Source: CAZYBG01 sp964645155
GTDB lineage: Bacteria; Pseudomonadota; Alphaproteobacteria; Rhodobacterales; Rhodobacteraceae
Assembly: GCA_964645155.1 (NCBI GenBank)
Contig: CAZYBG010000032.1
Coordinates: 1-30,229, forward strand
Direction: 5' to 3'
Length of the DNA: 30,229 bases
Shown: positions 23,673 through 30,229 of the stretch, in pieces
How the letters are laid out: the number at the start of each line of letters is the position of its first letter
Numbering within the stretch: the stretch's first letter is position 1
Made by a program: the position numbers and the translations under genes
The notes under the pieces: generated by a model
Database searches by the model: none
Told to the model about the DNA's origin: nothing
Seen by the model: only the letters and a program-made list of their open reading frames with translations

Positions 23673-24352
23673 TCGGACGCCGCGCGCGCTGCGGCGGTGT
23701 CGTGCACGCCGGCATCGCCCAGCGTCAGCGCCCCGCAGAGCGCGACCCGGTCGAGATGCGCCATCGGGTGCAGCGCGTGGAACGACCGGCCGGGCGCCAC
23801 CACCGCGAAGGCGCCGCCGAGCGCCTCCATCCCGCGGCGCAGCGACCATTCGTTGAAATCGCCGAGGATCGCGGTCGGCATCGCCGCGCCCTCGGTCAGC
23901 GCGGCGCGCAGCACGTGAAGCTGCCGCGCCCGGTCGCGCCGGAGCAGGCCCAGATGCACCGCCGCCACCCGCACCGGGCCGGCCCCGGCCTTGGCCATGG
24001 CCCTGGCCTCGACCTCGACGACGAGGCCGCCGCGCGGCTCCAGCCCCGGCAGGGTCAGCCGCCGCACCGGCCGCGCCGCCATCCCGCGGCGGACCAGCAC
24101 TGCGTTGCCGTGCCAGCCGAGGCTGGGCAGGTCGGCATCGACCTCGACGAGATCGAAGTCGGTATGGTCCTCGATCATCCGGCGCGGCAGCGCGGCGGGG
24201 CGGTCGCCGAACCGGCGGTCCGCCTCCTGCAGCGCGACGATGTCGGCGCCGGTCGCGTTGAGGACATCGACCACGCGGCCCGGATCGCGCCGCCCGTCGG
24301 GGCCGACGCATTTGTGCAGGTTGTAGCTGGCAAGGCGGAGCGAGGCGCGCAT
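23636..24352 (-). CDS. Endonuclease/exonuclease/phosphatase (EEP) fold protein
   Basis: A 238-aa DNase I-like hydrolase. The metal and catalytic residues of the fold are visible: SYNLHKCVG near residue 10, ALQEADRRF (Glu, about 40-48), AAVHLGLL, ILGDFNEW (the Asp-x-Asn pair), and SDHLPVWAE (the final His). N-terminal LASYNLHKC and HALHPMAHLDRV resemble the bacterial group often labelled endonuclease/exonuclease/phosphatase family, near cardiolipin-synthase-linked YbhP types. It could cut nucleic acid, phospholipid head groups or sugar phosphates. There is no signal peptide. It overlaps the DMT gene tail to tail by 37 bases. Confidence 0.85.
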   Translation of the reverse strand: MRASLRLASYNLHKCVGPDGRRDPGRVVDVLNATGADIVALQEADRRFGDRPAALPRRMIEDHTDFDLVEVDADLPSLGWHGNAVLVRRGMAARPVRRLTLPGLEPRGGLVVEVEARAMAKAGAGPVRVAAVHLGLLRRDRARQLHVLRAALTEGAAMPTAILGDFNEWSLRRGMEALGGAFAVVAPGRSFHALHPMAHLDRVALCGALTLGDAGVHDTAAARAASDHLPVWAEVAAA

Positions 24353-24354
24353 CG

Positions 24355-24370
24355 TCCCCCATATGGGAGA
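24355..24370. promoter_or_regulatory. 16-bp palindrome in a 66-bp divergent gap
   Basis: TC-N-CCCATATGGG-N-GA: ten central bases are perfectly symmetrical, then one mismatched pair, then two more matching pairs. It sits immediately upstream of the EEP gene start (24352) and in the only gap between two divergent genes, as expected for an operator. Confidence 0.45.
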
Positions 24371-24418
24371 TCGCGGGCCGGAGTTGAAGGTGCCCCCGGC
24401 GCAGCTTACCTCATCGGC

Positions 24419-25063
24419 ATGCTCGGCACGCTGCGAAACCAGCCGGTGGTCGTCCTGCTGATCTGGGGCGCGCTTGCCTTCGAGGCCGCGGCCGCGGCGT
24501 TCGAGGGGCGCTGGCAGCTTGTCTTCGTCGCCTTCGCCACATTCGCGCTGTCGCTGCTGCCGATCCTCTTCGCCAGGCGGTTCGGCATCAAGGTGCCGAC
24601 GAGCTTCTACGTCTTCATCGTGCTTTTCGTCTTCGCGAGCATCTTTCTGGGCGAGGCGTTCGATTTCTACAACCGCTACTGGTGGTGGGACCTGCTGCTG
24701 CATTCGGGCTCGGCGATGGCGTTCGGCCTCGTCGGGGTGCTGTTCATGCTGATGCTGTTCGGCAGCGACCGCTACGCCGCGCCGCCCTGGGCGGTCGCCT
24801 TCTTCGCGTTCTGCTTCGCGATGACGGTGGGCGCCGTCTGGGAGATCTTCGAATATGCGATGGACCGGAACTTCGGCCTGAACATGCAGAAGTCGGGGCT
24901 GGACGACACGATGGGCGATCTGGTGGTCAACGCGGTCGGCGCCGCGATCGGCGCCGCGGCGGGCTTCTTCTACCTCAAGGGGCAGGAACTTGGCGGCCTG
25001 ACCGCCCCGCTGCGTGATTTCGTGCGCTCGAACCGGGGCCTGTTCCGCCGCGCCCGGCGCTGA
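24419..25063 (+). CDS. YjdF/DUF2238-like membrane protein
   Basis: A 214-aa protein with about six membrane segments. Polar motifs fall between them: FDFYNRYWWWDLLLHSGSAMAFGL (about residues 79-102), VGAVWEIFEYAMDRNFG, and LDDTMGDLVVNAVGAAIGA. The HSGS, WEIFEY and DTMGDL trio resembles the DUF2238/YjdF inner-membrane family; function is unknown. The acidic and histidine residues inside the membrane suggest ion or metal binding; this is inference. It is convergent with selO, 14 bases between stops. Confidence 0.75.
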   Translation: MLGTLRNQPVVVLLIWGALAFEAAAAAFEGRWQLVFVAFATFALSLLPILFARRFGIKVPTSFYVFIVLFVFASIFLGEAFDFYNRYWWWDLLLHSGSAMAFGLVGVLFMLMLFGSDRYAAPPWAVAFFAFCFAMTVGAVWEIFEYAMDRNFGLNMQKSGLDDTMGDLVVNAVGAAIGAAAGFFYLKGQELGGLTAPLRDFVRSNRGLFRRARR

Positions 25064-25077
25064 GGGCGCGGCCCCGC

Positions 25078-26562
25078 TCAGGTGCCGCAGAAGGTCTGCC
25101 GCACGGCCTCGTGCGCCTCGGGCGCCGTGCGCAGGTCGGCATCGCCCGGGCGATCCTCGAAGGGCCGCGACAGGACCTCGACCAGCCGCATGAAGGGCGC
25201 AAGATCCTGCGCGACCGCCGCGCGGATCGCCTCCTCCACGCGGTGATTGCGCGGAATGACGGCCGGGTTTGCGCGATTCATGTCGGCCTGCCGCGCCGTC
25301 TCGCCGCGCGGCTCCGCCGCCAGGCGCGCCCGCCACTTCGCGGCCCAGCCATCGAACGCCGTCGGGTCGGTGAACTCGGCGCGGGCGGGCTCGTCGGTGC
25401 GTCGGTCCCCGGCCGCGTCGGGAAGCCCGGAGAGCGCGCGGAAGGTGCGGGTGAAATCGGCGCCGTTCGCGGCCATCAGCGCAAGCAGCTCCTCGGCCAG
25501 TTCCGCATCGCCCGCGCGCGGTTCGGCGAGCCCGATCTTCCTCAGGAAGACCGCCTGCCACGCCGCCTCGTAGGTCGGCGCGAAGCCGTGCACCGCCGCG
25601 GTCGCGCGCTCGATCGCACGGTTCTGCCCGGTGTCGATCAGCGGCAGGAGCGCGCTGGCCAGCTGGGCCACGTTCCAGACCGCGATCTGCGGCTGGTTGG
25701 CATAGGCATAGCGCCCGAAACTGTCGATCGAGGAAAAGACCGTCTCGGGGTGGTAGGCGTCCATGAAGGCGCAGGGGCCGTAGTCGATGGTCTCGCCCGA
25801 GATCGCGCAGTTGTCGGTGTTCATCACGCCGTGGATGAAGCCCGCGCCCATCCACTGCGCGACAAGCCGCGCCTGCCGCGCTACGACGCCCTCGAGCAGC
25901 GCGAGCGCCGGCACCTCGGCCGCCGCCGCCTCGGGGTAGTGGCGGGCGATGGCGTGGCCGACCAGCGCGCGGAGGGCGTCATGGTCCTGCCGCGCGGCGA
26001 AGAACTGGAAGGTGCCGACGCGGATGTGGCTCGACGCGACGCGGGTCAGCACCGCGCCGGGCAGCCGGTCCTCGCGGAGCACCCACTCGCCGGTGGCGAC
26101 CGCGGCCAGCGCCCGCGTCGTCGGGATGCCGAGCGCGTGCATCGCCTCGCTCACGATGTATTCGCGCAGGACCGGGCCGAGCCAGGCGCGCCCGTCGCCC
26201 ATCCGGCTGAACGGGGTGCGGCCCGCGCCCTTGAGCTGCAGGTCGAAGCGCCGCCCGTCGGGGGCGACGACCTCGCCCAGCAGGATCGCGCGGCCGTCGC
26301 CGAGCTGCGGCACCCAGCCACCGAACTGGTGCCCGGCATAGGCCTGTGCCAGCGGCGCCGCGCCCTCGGGCACGAGGTTGCCGGCGAGCATCGCGACACC
26401 CTCCGGCGCGGCGAGGGCAGCGGCATCGAGCCCGAGCTCGGCCGCGAGGCCCTCGTTCAGCATGAGAAGCCGGGGCGCGGCGACCGGCGTCGGGTCGAGC
26501 CGGGCATAGAACCGCGCGGGCAGGCGGGCGTAGCTGTTGTCGAACGGCAGGTGCAGCGTCAT
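25078..26562 (-). CDS. selO: Protein adenylyltransferase SelO (YdiU family)
   Basis: A 494-aa pseudokinase-fold enzyme that transfers AMP from ATP to Ser, Thr or Tyr of target proteins, linked to redox stress. Family marks are AGHQFGGWVPQLGDGRA (about residues 76-92), LQLKGAGRTPFSRMGDGRA (109-126), SEAMHALGIPTTRA (138-151), and GVMNTDNCAISGETIDYGP (245-263), with catalytic/metal residues N251 and D260. The protein ends FCGT; this antepenultimate Cys is where animal SelO has selenocysteine. It is 77 bases downstream of an MFS gene on the same strand. The frame is open far upstream, but MTLHLPFDNSY is the normal start. Confidence 0.94.
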   Translation of the reverse strand: MTLHLPFDNSYARLPARFYARLDPTPVAAPRLLMLNEGLAAELGLDAAALAAPEGVAMLAGNLVPEGAAPLAQAYAGHQFGGWVPQLGDGRAILLGEVVAPDGRRFDLQLKGAGRTPFSRMGDGRAWLGPVLREYIVSEAMHALGIPTTRALAAVATGEWVLREDRLPGAVLTRVASSHIRVGTFQFFAARQDHDALRALVGHAIARHYPEAAAAEVPALALLEGVVARQARLVAQWMGAGFIHGVMNTDNCAISGETIDYGPCAFMDAYHPETVFSSIDSFGRYAYANQPQIAVWNVAQLASALLPLIDTGQNRAIERATAAVHGFAPTYEAAWQAVFLRKIGLAEPRAGDAELAEELLALMAANGADFTRTFRALSGLPDAAGDRRTDEPARAEFTDPTAFDGWAAKWRARLAAEPRGETARQADMNRANPAVIPRNHRVEEAIRAAVAQDLAPFMRLVEVLSRPFEDRPGDADLRTAPEAHEAVRQTFCGT

Positions 26563-26639
26563 CGCCCACAGATAAGGCGGGAGCCCGCCCGCGACCAGTG
26601 CGAAGCCCCCGTGCGGCGCGCCGTGGGAAGGCGCGGCGC

Positions 26640-27854
26640 TCAGGCCCCCCGCGGCCGCATCGCCAGCCAGATCAGCGCCGCCCCCGCGAGCGCGAGGAAC
26701 GGCAGCATGAAGAGGTTGACCGCCGACCAGCCCGCCGCGGGCGAGCTGCCCGCGCAGTTCATCAGCCCGCCGGAGGCCAGCGAGGCGAGCGTGACCGAGC
26801 CGAAGACGATCATGTCGTTCAGCCCCTGCACCCGCCCCCGCTCCTGCGGGCCATGGGCGGCCGAAAGCATCGCGGTGGCGCCGATGAAGCCGAAGTTCCA
26901 GCCGAGGCCGAGCAGGATCAGCGTGCCGAAGAACTGCCAGAGCTCGACCCCCGTGAGCGCGATGGCGCCCGCGGCGGCGAGGATGGCGAGCCCGGCCGCG
27001 ACGACCTTCTCGGCGCCGAAGCGGGCGATCAGGTGGCCGGTGAAGAACGACGGGCCGAACATCGCCAGCACATGCGCGCTGACCACGTCGGCCGCATCGG
27101 CGGTGGCAAAGCCGCATCCGACGACGGCGAGCGGCGCCGAGGTCATCACGAGGTTCATCAGCGCATAGGAGACGCTGGCGCAGATCACCGCGACGGCGAT
27201 CGCCGGCGTGCGCAGCAGCGCGCCCTTCGTCCGCCCCCGCGCGGCGCCCTCGGCCGGCGGCGCCGGGGCGGGAATGTCGAGCAGGAGGAAGAGGAAGGCG
27301 CCGACGACGTTGATCGCGATGACCGCGAGGTAGGTGCCGAGGAACGGCACCACCATCGCGTCCGCCGTGGCCTTGACGAGCTGCGGCCCGAGGATCGCCG
27401 AGAGGAGGCCGCCCGCCATGACGTAGGAGATCGCCTTGGGGCGAAAGCCCGGATCCGCCGTGTCGGCCGCGGCGAAGCGGTAGAAGCCCTGCGCCGACAT
27501 GTAGATCCCGGTGAGGAGCGAGCCGGCCAGGAACAGCGGGAAGCTCTGCACCATCAGCCCCCAGGCGCCGACCGCCGCCCCCGCCGCCCCGCCCGCGGCC
27601 CCGACGGCGAAGCCGGCCCGGCGACCCCAGCGCTGCATCAGCGCCGAGAGCGGCTGCGCCGAGAGCATCGAGCCGAGGACGATCATCGAGATCGGCAGGG
27701 TCGCGAAGCACGGGTTGCCGGCAAGCGACTGGCCGGCCAGCCCGCCGATGATGAAGATCATCGGCATCTGCGCGCCGAGGAACGCCGTCGCGGCGACGAG
27801 CACGGCGACGTTGCGGCGGGCGGGAAGCGGGTCGTCAAGCGCGGCTTCGGTCAT
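26640..27854 (-). CDS. MFS transporter
   Basis: A 404-aa major facilitator with about twelve membrane segments. The loop after segment 2 is SALMQRWGRRAGFAVGA, the conserved MFS A-motif region. A central hydrophilic loop (APAPPAEGAARGRTKG) divides the two halves. The second half contains MNLVMTSAPLAVVGCGF and GLGWNFGFIGATAML. The substrate is unknown. ATG 27854 has AGGAAA about eight bases upstream; the ATG at 27878 lacks one. It is divergent from the alkA-type gene and may read into selO. Confidence 0.88.
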   Translation of the reverse strand: MTEAALDDPLPARRNVAVLVAATAFLGAQMPMIFIIGGLAGQSLAGNPCFATLPISMIVLGSMLSAQPLSALMQRWGRRAGFAVGAAGGAAGAAVGAWGLMVQSFPLFLAGSLLTGIYMSAQGFYRFAAADTADPGFRPKAISYVMAGGLLSAILGPQLVKATADAMVVPFLGTYLAVIAINVVGAFLFLLLDIPAPAPPAEGAARGRTKGALLRTPAIAVAVICASVSYALMNLVMTSAPLAVVGCGFATADAADVVSAHVLAMFGPSFFTGHLIARFGAEKVVAAGLAILAAAGAIALTGVELWQFFGTLILLGLGWNFGFIGATAMLSAAHGPQERGRVQGLNDMIVFGSVTLASLASGGLMNCAGSSPAAGWSAVNLFMLPFLALAGAALIWLAMRPRGA

Positions 27855-27971
27855 CGGCGGGTTTCCTGCGCCCCTCATAGCGCCCCTTGGCGCGCCGCTG
27901 CCAGCCCCCTTCGCGCCACCCTTGCCCCCGCCGGCCCGCCGGGCCAGTCTCCGCCGCGGGAGGGAGGCGCC

Positions 27972-28601
27972 ATGGTCGGCCGCATCATCGAGACCGACGG
28001 CTGCATCGCCGAGGGCACCGCCTGGCTCGCCGCGCGCGAGCCGCGCTTCGCCGCGGCGCTTGCCCGCACCGGGCCGCTGCCGCTCCGCCGCCGGCCGGAC
28101 GGCTTCGCCGCGCTCTTCGACGCGATCGTCGGCCAGCAGGTCAGCGTCGCCTCGGCCGCGGCCGTCTGGCGGCGGCTCGAGGCGGCCGGGCTGACCGAGG
28201 CCGGCGCGGTCGCGGCGGCGGACGACGAGGCGCTGCGCGCCTGCGGGCTCTCGCGGCAGAAGATCCGCTATGCCCGCGCGCTCGCCGGCGCCGACCTGCC
28301 CTATGCCGCGCTCCGTGCGCTGCCCGAGGCCGAGGTGGTCGGCGCGCTCGTCGCGCTGCCCGGCATCGGCCGCTGGACGGCCGAGATCTACGCGATGGTC
28401 TCGCTCGGCCGGGCGGATGCCTTCGCCGCCGGCGACCTCGCGCTGCAGGAGGCCGCGCGGATGATCTTCGCGCTGCCGGCCCGGCCGTCGGAGGGCGACC
28501 TGCGGGCGATGGCCGCGGCCTGGTCGCCGTGGCGCGGCGTTGCGGCGCGGCTGATGTGGTCCTACTACCTTGTCGAGAAGCAGCGGGAGGGCATCCGGTG
28601 A
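27972..28601 (+). CDS. DNA-3-methyladenine glycosylase II type (HhH-GPD)
   Basis: A 209-aa base-excision enzyme. It has the helix-hairpin-helix LPGIGRWTAEIYAMVSLG (about residues 126-143) followed by the catalytic Asp in AGDLALQ. FDAIVGQQVSVASAAAVWRRL (about 49-69) and GLSRQKIRYARALA are typical of AlkA-like glycosylases that release alkylated purines. It lacks the N-terminal TBP-like domain of E. coli AlkA, as do many short members. GGGAGG lies upstream of ATG 27972. Its stop overlaps the GTG of the esterase gene. Confidence 0.9.
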   Translation: MVGRIIETDGCIAEGTAWLAAREPRFAAALARTGPLPLRRRPDGFAALFDAIVGQQVSVASAAAVWRRLEAAGLTEAGAVAAADDEALRACGLSRQKIRYARALAGADLPYAALRALPEAEVVGALVALPGIGRWTAEIYAMVSLGRADAFAAGDLALQEAARMIFALPARPSEGDLRAMAAAWSPWRGVAARLMWSYYLVEKQREGIR

Positions 28602-29260
28602 CGCGCGGGCTCAGGTCGGAACGGCGCGGGCCGCCCCGCGGGGAGGCGCGGGCGCTCGTCGTCTTCGTGCATGGCTACGGCGCGAACGGCGCCGATCTCA
28701 TCGGGCTCGCCGAGCCGCTGGCGCCGCATCTGCCGGGCACCGCCTTCCTGTCTCCCGACGCGCCCGAGCCCTGCCCCGGCAACCCGTCCGGCTTCCAGTG
28801 GTTTCCGATCCCCTGGCTCGACGGGTCCTCGACGGCCGCGGCCGAGGCGGGCCTCGTCGCGGCGGCGGCCGATCTCGATGCGTTCCTGACCGCCGCGATG
28901 GCGGCCGAAGGCGTCGGGCCGGGGCGGACGATGCTCTTCGGTTTCTCGCAGGGCACGATGCTGTCGCTCCACGTGGCGGCGCGGCGGCCCGAGCCGCTGG
29001 CCGGCGTGGTCGCGTTCTCCGGCCGGCTTCTGGTGCCGGAGCGGCTGGCGGCGGAGGCGGTGTCGCGGCCGCCGGTGCTCCTCGTCCACGGCGATGCCGA
29101 CGAGGCGGTGCCGCCGCAATCGCTGCCCGAGGCGGGCCGGGCGCTCGATGCCGCCGGCTTCGAGGTCAGCGCCCATGTGATGCGCGGCACCGGGCACGGC
29201 ATCGCGCCCGACGGGCTCGCCGCGGCGCTGGCCTTCATCCGGGGGCGGCTGCCGCTGTGA
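28598..29260 (+). CDS. Alpha/beta-hydrolase, phospholipase/carboxylesterase family
   Basis: A 220-aa serine hydrolase. The oxyanion region is VFVHGYGANGADL (about residues 22-34), the nucleophile elbow GFSQGT (about 109-114), the acid Asp is in HGDADEAVPP, and the catalytic His in GTGHGI. It belongs to the small carboxylesterase/phospholipase group (abhydrolase_2). The start is GTG at 28598, which overlaps the glycosylase stop (GTGA) and has GGGAGGG just upstream, so it is translated by coupling. Both genes form one transcript; a functional link is not evident. Confidence 0.9.
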   Translation: MTRGLRSERRGPPRGEARALVVFVHGYGANGADLIGLAEPLAPHLPGTAFLSPDAPEPCPGNPSGFQWFPIPWLDGSSTAAAEAGLVAAAADLDAFLTAAMAAEGVGPGRTMLFGFSQGTMLSLHVAARRPEPLAGVVAFSGRLLVPERLAAEAVSRPPVLLVHGDADEAVPPQSLPEAGRALDAAGFEVSAHVMRGTGHGIAPDGLAAALAFIRGRLPL

Positions 29261-29343
29261 GGGCGCGCGGGCGCGCGGGACGGGCGGGCGGGCGATCGGC
29301 CGGCTGCGCCCATCCGACGCACCGAAAAAGCCGTGGGGGCCCC

Positions 29344-29368
29344 GGAACATCCCGCCCTTGCGCCGGTT
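29344..29368 (+). promoter_or_regulatory. EcfG-like promoter motif before the DUF378 gene
   Basis: GGAAC (29344-29348), a 17-base spacer, then GTT (29366-29368). This matches the GGAAC-N16/17-GTT pattern recognised by the alphaproteobacterial general-stress sigma factor EcfG. It lies 40 bases before ATG 29409. Confidence 0.45.
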
Positions 29369-29408
29369 GGACCCGACCTATGCACCAACGTCAAGCGGGA
29401 GACGACCG

Positions 29409-29636
29409 ATGCACATCCTGAACGCCATCGCCCTTATCCTCGTCATCGTGGGCGGGCTCAACTGGGGGCTCGTCGGCCTCTTCGACTTCAACCTTGTCTC
29501 GGCGATCTTCGGCGTCGACAGTTGGCTCACCAACCTGATCTACATCCTCGTCGGCCTGTCGGCGCTCTACTGCATCGTGCTCCTGAAGCCGGTGATGGAC
29601 TACAACCGGACGACGACGCACCGCACCACGCCGTGA
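29409..29636 (+). CDS. DUF378 domain-containing membrane protein
   Basis: A 75-aa protein with two membrane helices (about residues 5-25 and 40-60). The family start is INAIALILVIVGGLNWGLVGLFDFNLV; the GGLNWGLVG turn is the DUF378 hallmark. Function is unknown, but members are often stress-inducible in related bacteria. GGGAGA lies seven bases before the ATG, with an EcfG-like motif further up. It is closed by a hairpin. Confidence 0.9.
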   Translation: MHILNAIALILVIVGGLNWGLVGLFDFNLVSAIFGVDSWLTNLIYILVGLSALYCIVLLKPVMDYNRTTTHRTTP

Positions 29637-29652
29637 CCGGTGGGCCGCGGGA

Positions 29653-29675
29653 GGGTGCGCACCGAACGCGCACCC
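29653..29675. terminator. Hairpin between DUF378 gene and convergent ORF
   Basis: GGGTGCGC (29653-29660) pairs perfectly with GCGCACCC (29668-29675) around a 7-base loop, followed only by TT. It lies between convergent genes and can serve either strand. Confidence 0.6.
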
Positions 29676-29693
29676 TTCCGAGGCGGCGGCCGG

Positions 29694-30083
29694 TCAGCCG
29701 TCGAGATCAGGCAGGCTGACCGAATGCCAGTCGAAGCGGCGGACGCGGTCCTGCTCTGCCGCGACGCCGTCGCGCGTAAGCCCCGTTGCCGCATAGAAGC
29801 CGTCGCTGAACGATCCTTCGGAAGGCATCGGCTGGCCGCGGTCCAGGCTTTCCTTGCTCACGACCATGCACGCCACGTTGGGCAGCGCGTGTTCGGCGCA
29901 GATGGCGGCGGCCTCGTTCAGGTAGCTGCTCAGCCCCTGGCCGTTGACCTTCGACATTCCGAGCCGTCGCGCGAGGTCCGAGTAGGTCAGCGCGGGTTCG
30001 CCGTCCAGAACGGCCTTCGCAACGATCTGGATCGTCGCGCGGGCGCGTTGGCGGGTCAGGGGTGTGACGTCGCGATCGCTCAC
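29694..30083 (-). CDS. Unrecognised protein coupled to rpoD
   Basis: A 129-aa cytoplasmic-type protein with no family I can name. The N-terminal third, TRQRARATIQIVAKAVLDGEPALTYSDLARRLGMSK, looks like a helix-turn-helix; the rest has VACMVVSKESL and a soluble C-terminal tail. The start is GTG 30083, and the rpoD stop overlaps it (GTGA). Codon use is less extreme than its neighbours: about 20 of 129 codons end in A or T. This hints at a later arrival, although coupling to rpoD speaks for retention. Confidence 0.75.
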   Translation of the reverse strand: MSDRDVTPLTRQRARATIQIVAKAVLDGEPALTYSDLARRLGMSKVNGQGLSSYLNEAAAICAEHALPNVACMVVSKESLDRGQPMPSEGSFSDGFYAATGLTRDGVAAEQDRVRRFDWHSVSLPDLDG

Positions 30084-30229
30084 TGGTCCAGGAAGCTCCG
30101 GAGCTTCCGCGACCGGCTCGGATGCTTCAGCTTCCTGAGCGCCTTTGCCTCGATCTGTCGGATCCGCTCGCGGGTCACACTGAACTGCTGGCCCCCCTCC
30201 TCGAGCGTGTGGTCGGTGTTCATGCCGAT
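30080..30229 (-). CDS. rpoD: RNA polymerase sigma factor RpoD, C-terminal end
   Basis: The last 49 residues of the main sigma-70 factor; the 5' part lies beyond the right edge. Region 4.2, which contacts the -35 box, is complete: GQQFSVTRERIRQIEAKALRKLKHPSRSRKLRSFL. This ending, with HPSRS and a short tail, is characteristic of primary sigma factors. The stop TGA at 30080-30082 overlaps the next gene's GTG. Confidence 0.96.
   Translation of the reverse strand: MGMNTDHTLEEGGQQFSVTRERIRQIEAKALRKLKHPSRSRKLRSFLDQ

Overview
The window is very GC-rich chromosomal DNA with third codon positions almost all G or C. Gene content points to an alphaproteobacterium of the Rhodobacterales/Paracoccaceae type: linked sec and ccm genes (yajC-secD-secF ... 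ccmA-ccmB-ccmC-ccmD-ccmG), a murC-linked DUF2484 gene, an alphaproteobacterial Fur without the CxxC zinc site, and many short ATGA/TGATG/GTGA gene overlaps. The ten Ns at 19676-19685 show that this is a scaffolded draft assembly, which matters when judging single-base lesions. I see no insertion sequence, prophage, CRISPR array, tRNA or rRNA.

Layout. 1-717: 3' end of aconitase (acnA) on +, a good intrinsic terminator, and a possible 30-codon peptide. 724-9118 (minus strand): an SDR oxidoreductase, then, read in transcription order from the right, a lipoprotein-like ORF, yajC-secD-secF, a TSUP permease, a Mth938-like protein and ccmA-B-C-D-G. This run joins protein translocation to cytochrome c maturation. 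9233-12370 (+): serS and a large FkbM methyltransferase/family 2 glycosyltransferase fusion. 12398-16676 (minus): a fragment of the division and cell-wall cluster, ftsW-murG-murC followed by two tandem DUF2484 genes. murC carries an in-frame amber codon.

16774-18087 (+): an AT-rich regulatory patch, an apparently unannotated 72-codon leader ORF coupled to an ArsR-family regulator, an SRPBCC/AHSA1 gene, and a frameshifted, truncated second SRPBCC copy. 18097-22542: a DUF2267 gene, a 46-aa membrane peptide, then minus-strand fur-eamA-eno and zntB. 22758-26562: a DMT transporter, an endonuclease/exonuclease/phosphatase-fold protein that overlaps it tail to tail, a YjdF-like membrane protein and SelO. 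26640-29636: an MFS transporter, an AlkA-type glycosylase coupled to a serine esterase, and a DUF378 membrane protein with an EcfG-like promoter motif. 29694-30229 (minus): an unrecognised gene coupled to the 3' end of rpoD.

Most of the window is housekeeping. I do not see a clearly new multi-gene system. The parts that best repay a second look are the murC amber codon, the leader-ORF/ArsR/SRPBCC locus with its decaying duplicate, the FkbM-glycosyltransferase fusion, the 11-bp repeat array behind the Mth938 gene, and several palindromic or promoter-like sites in divergent intergenic gaps.
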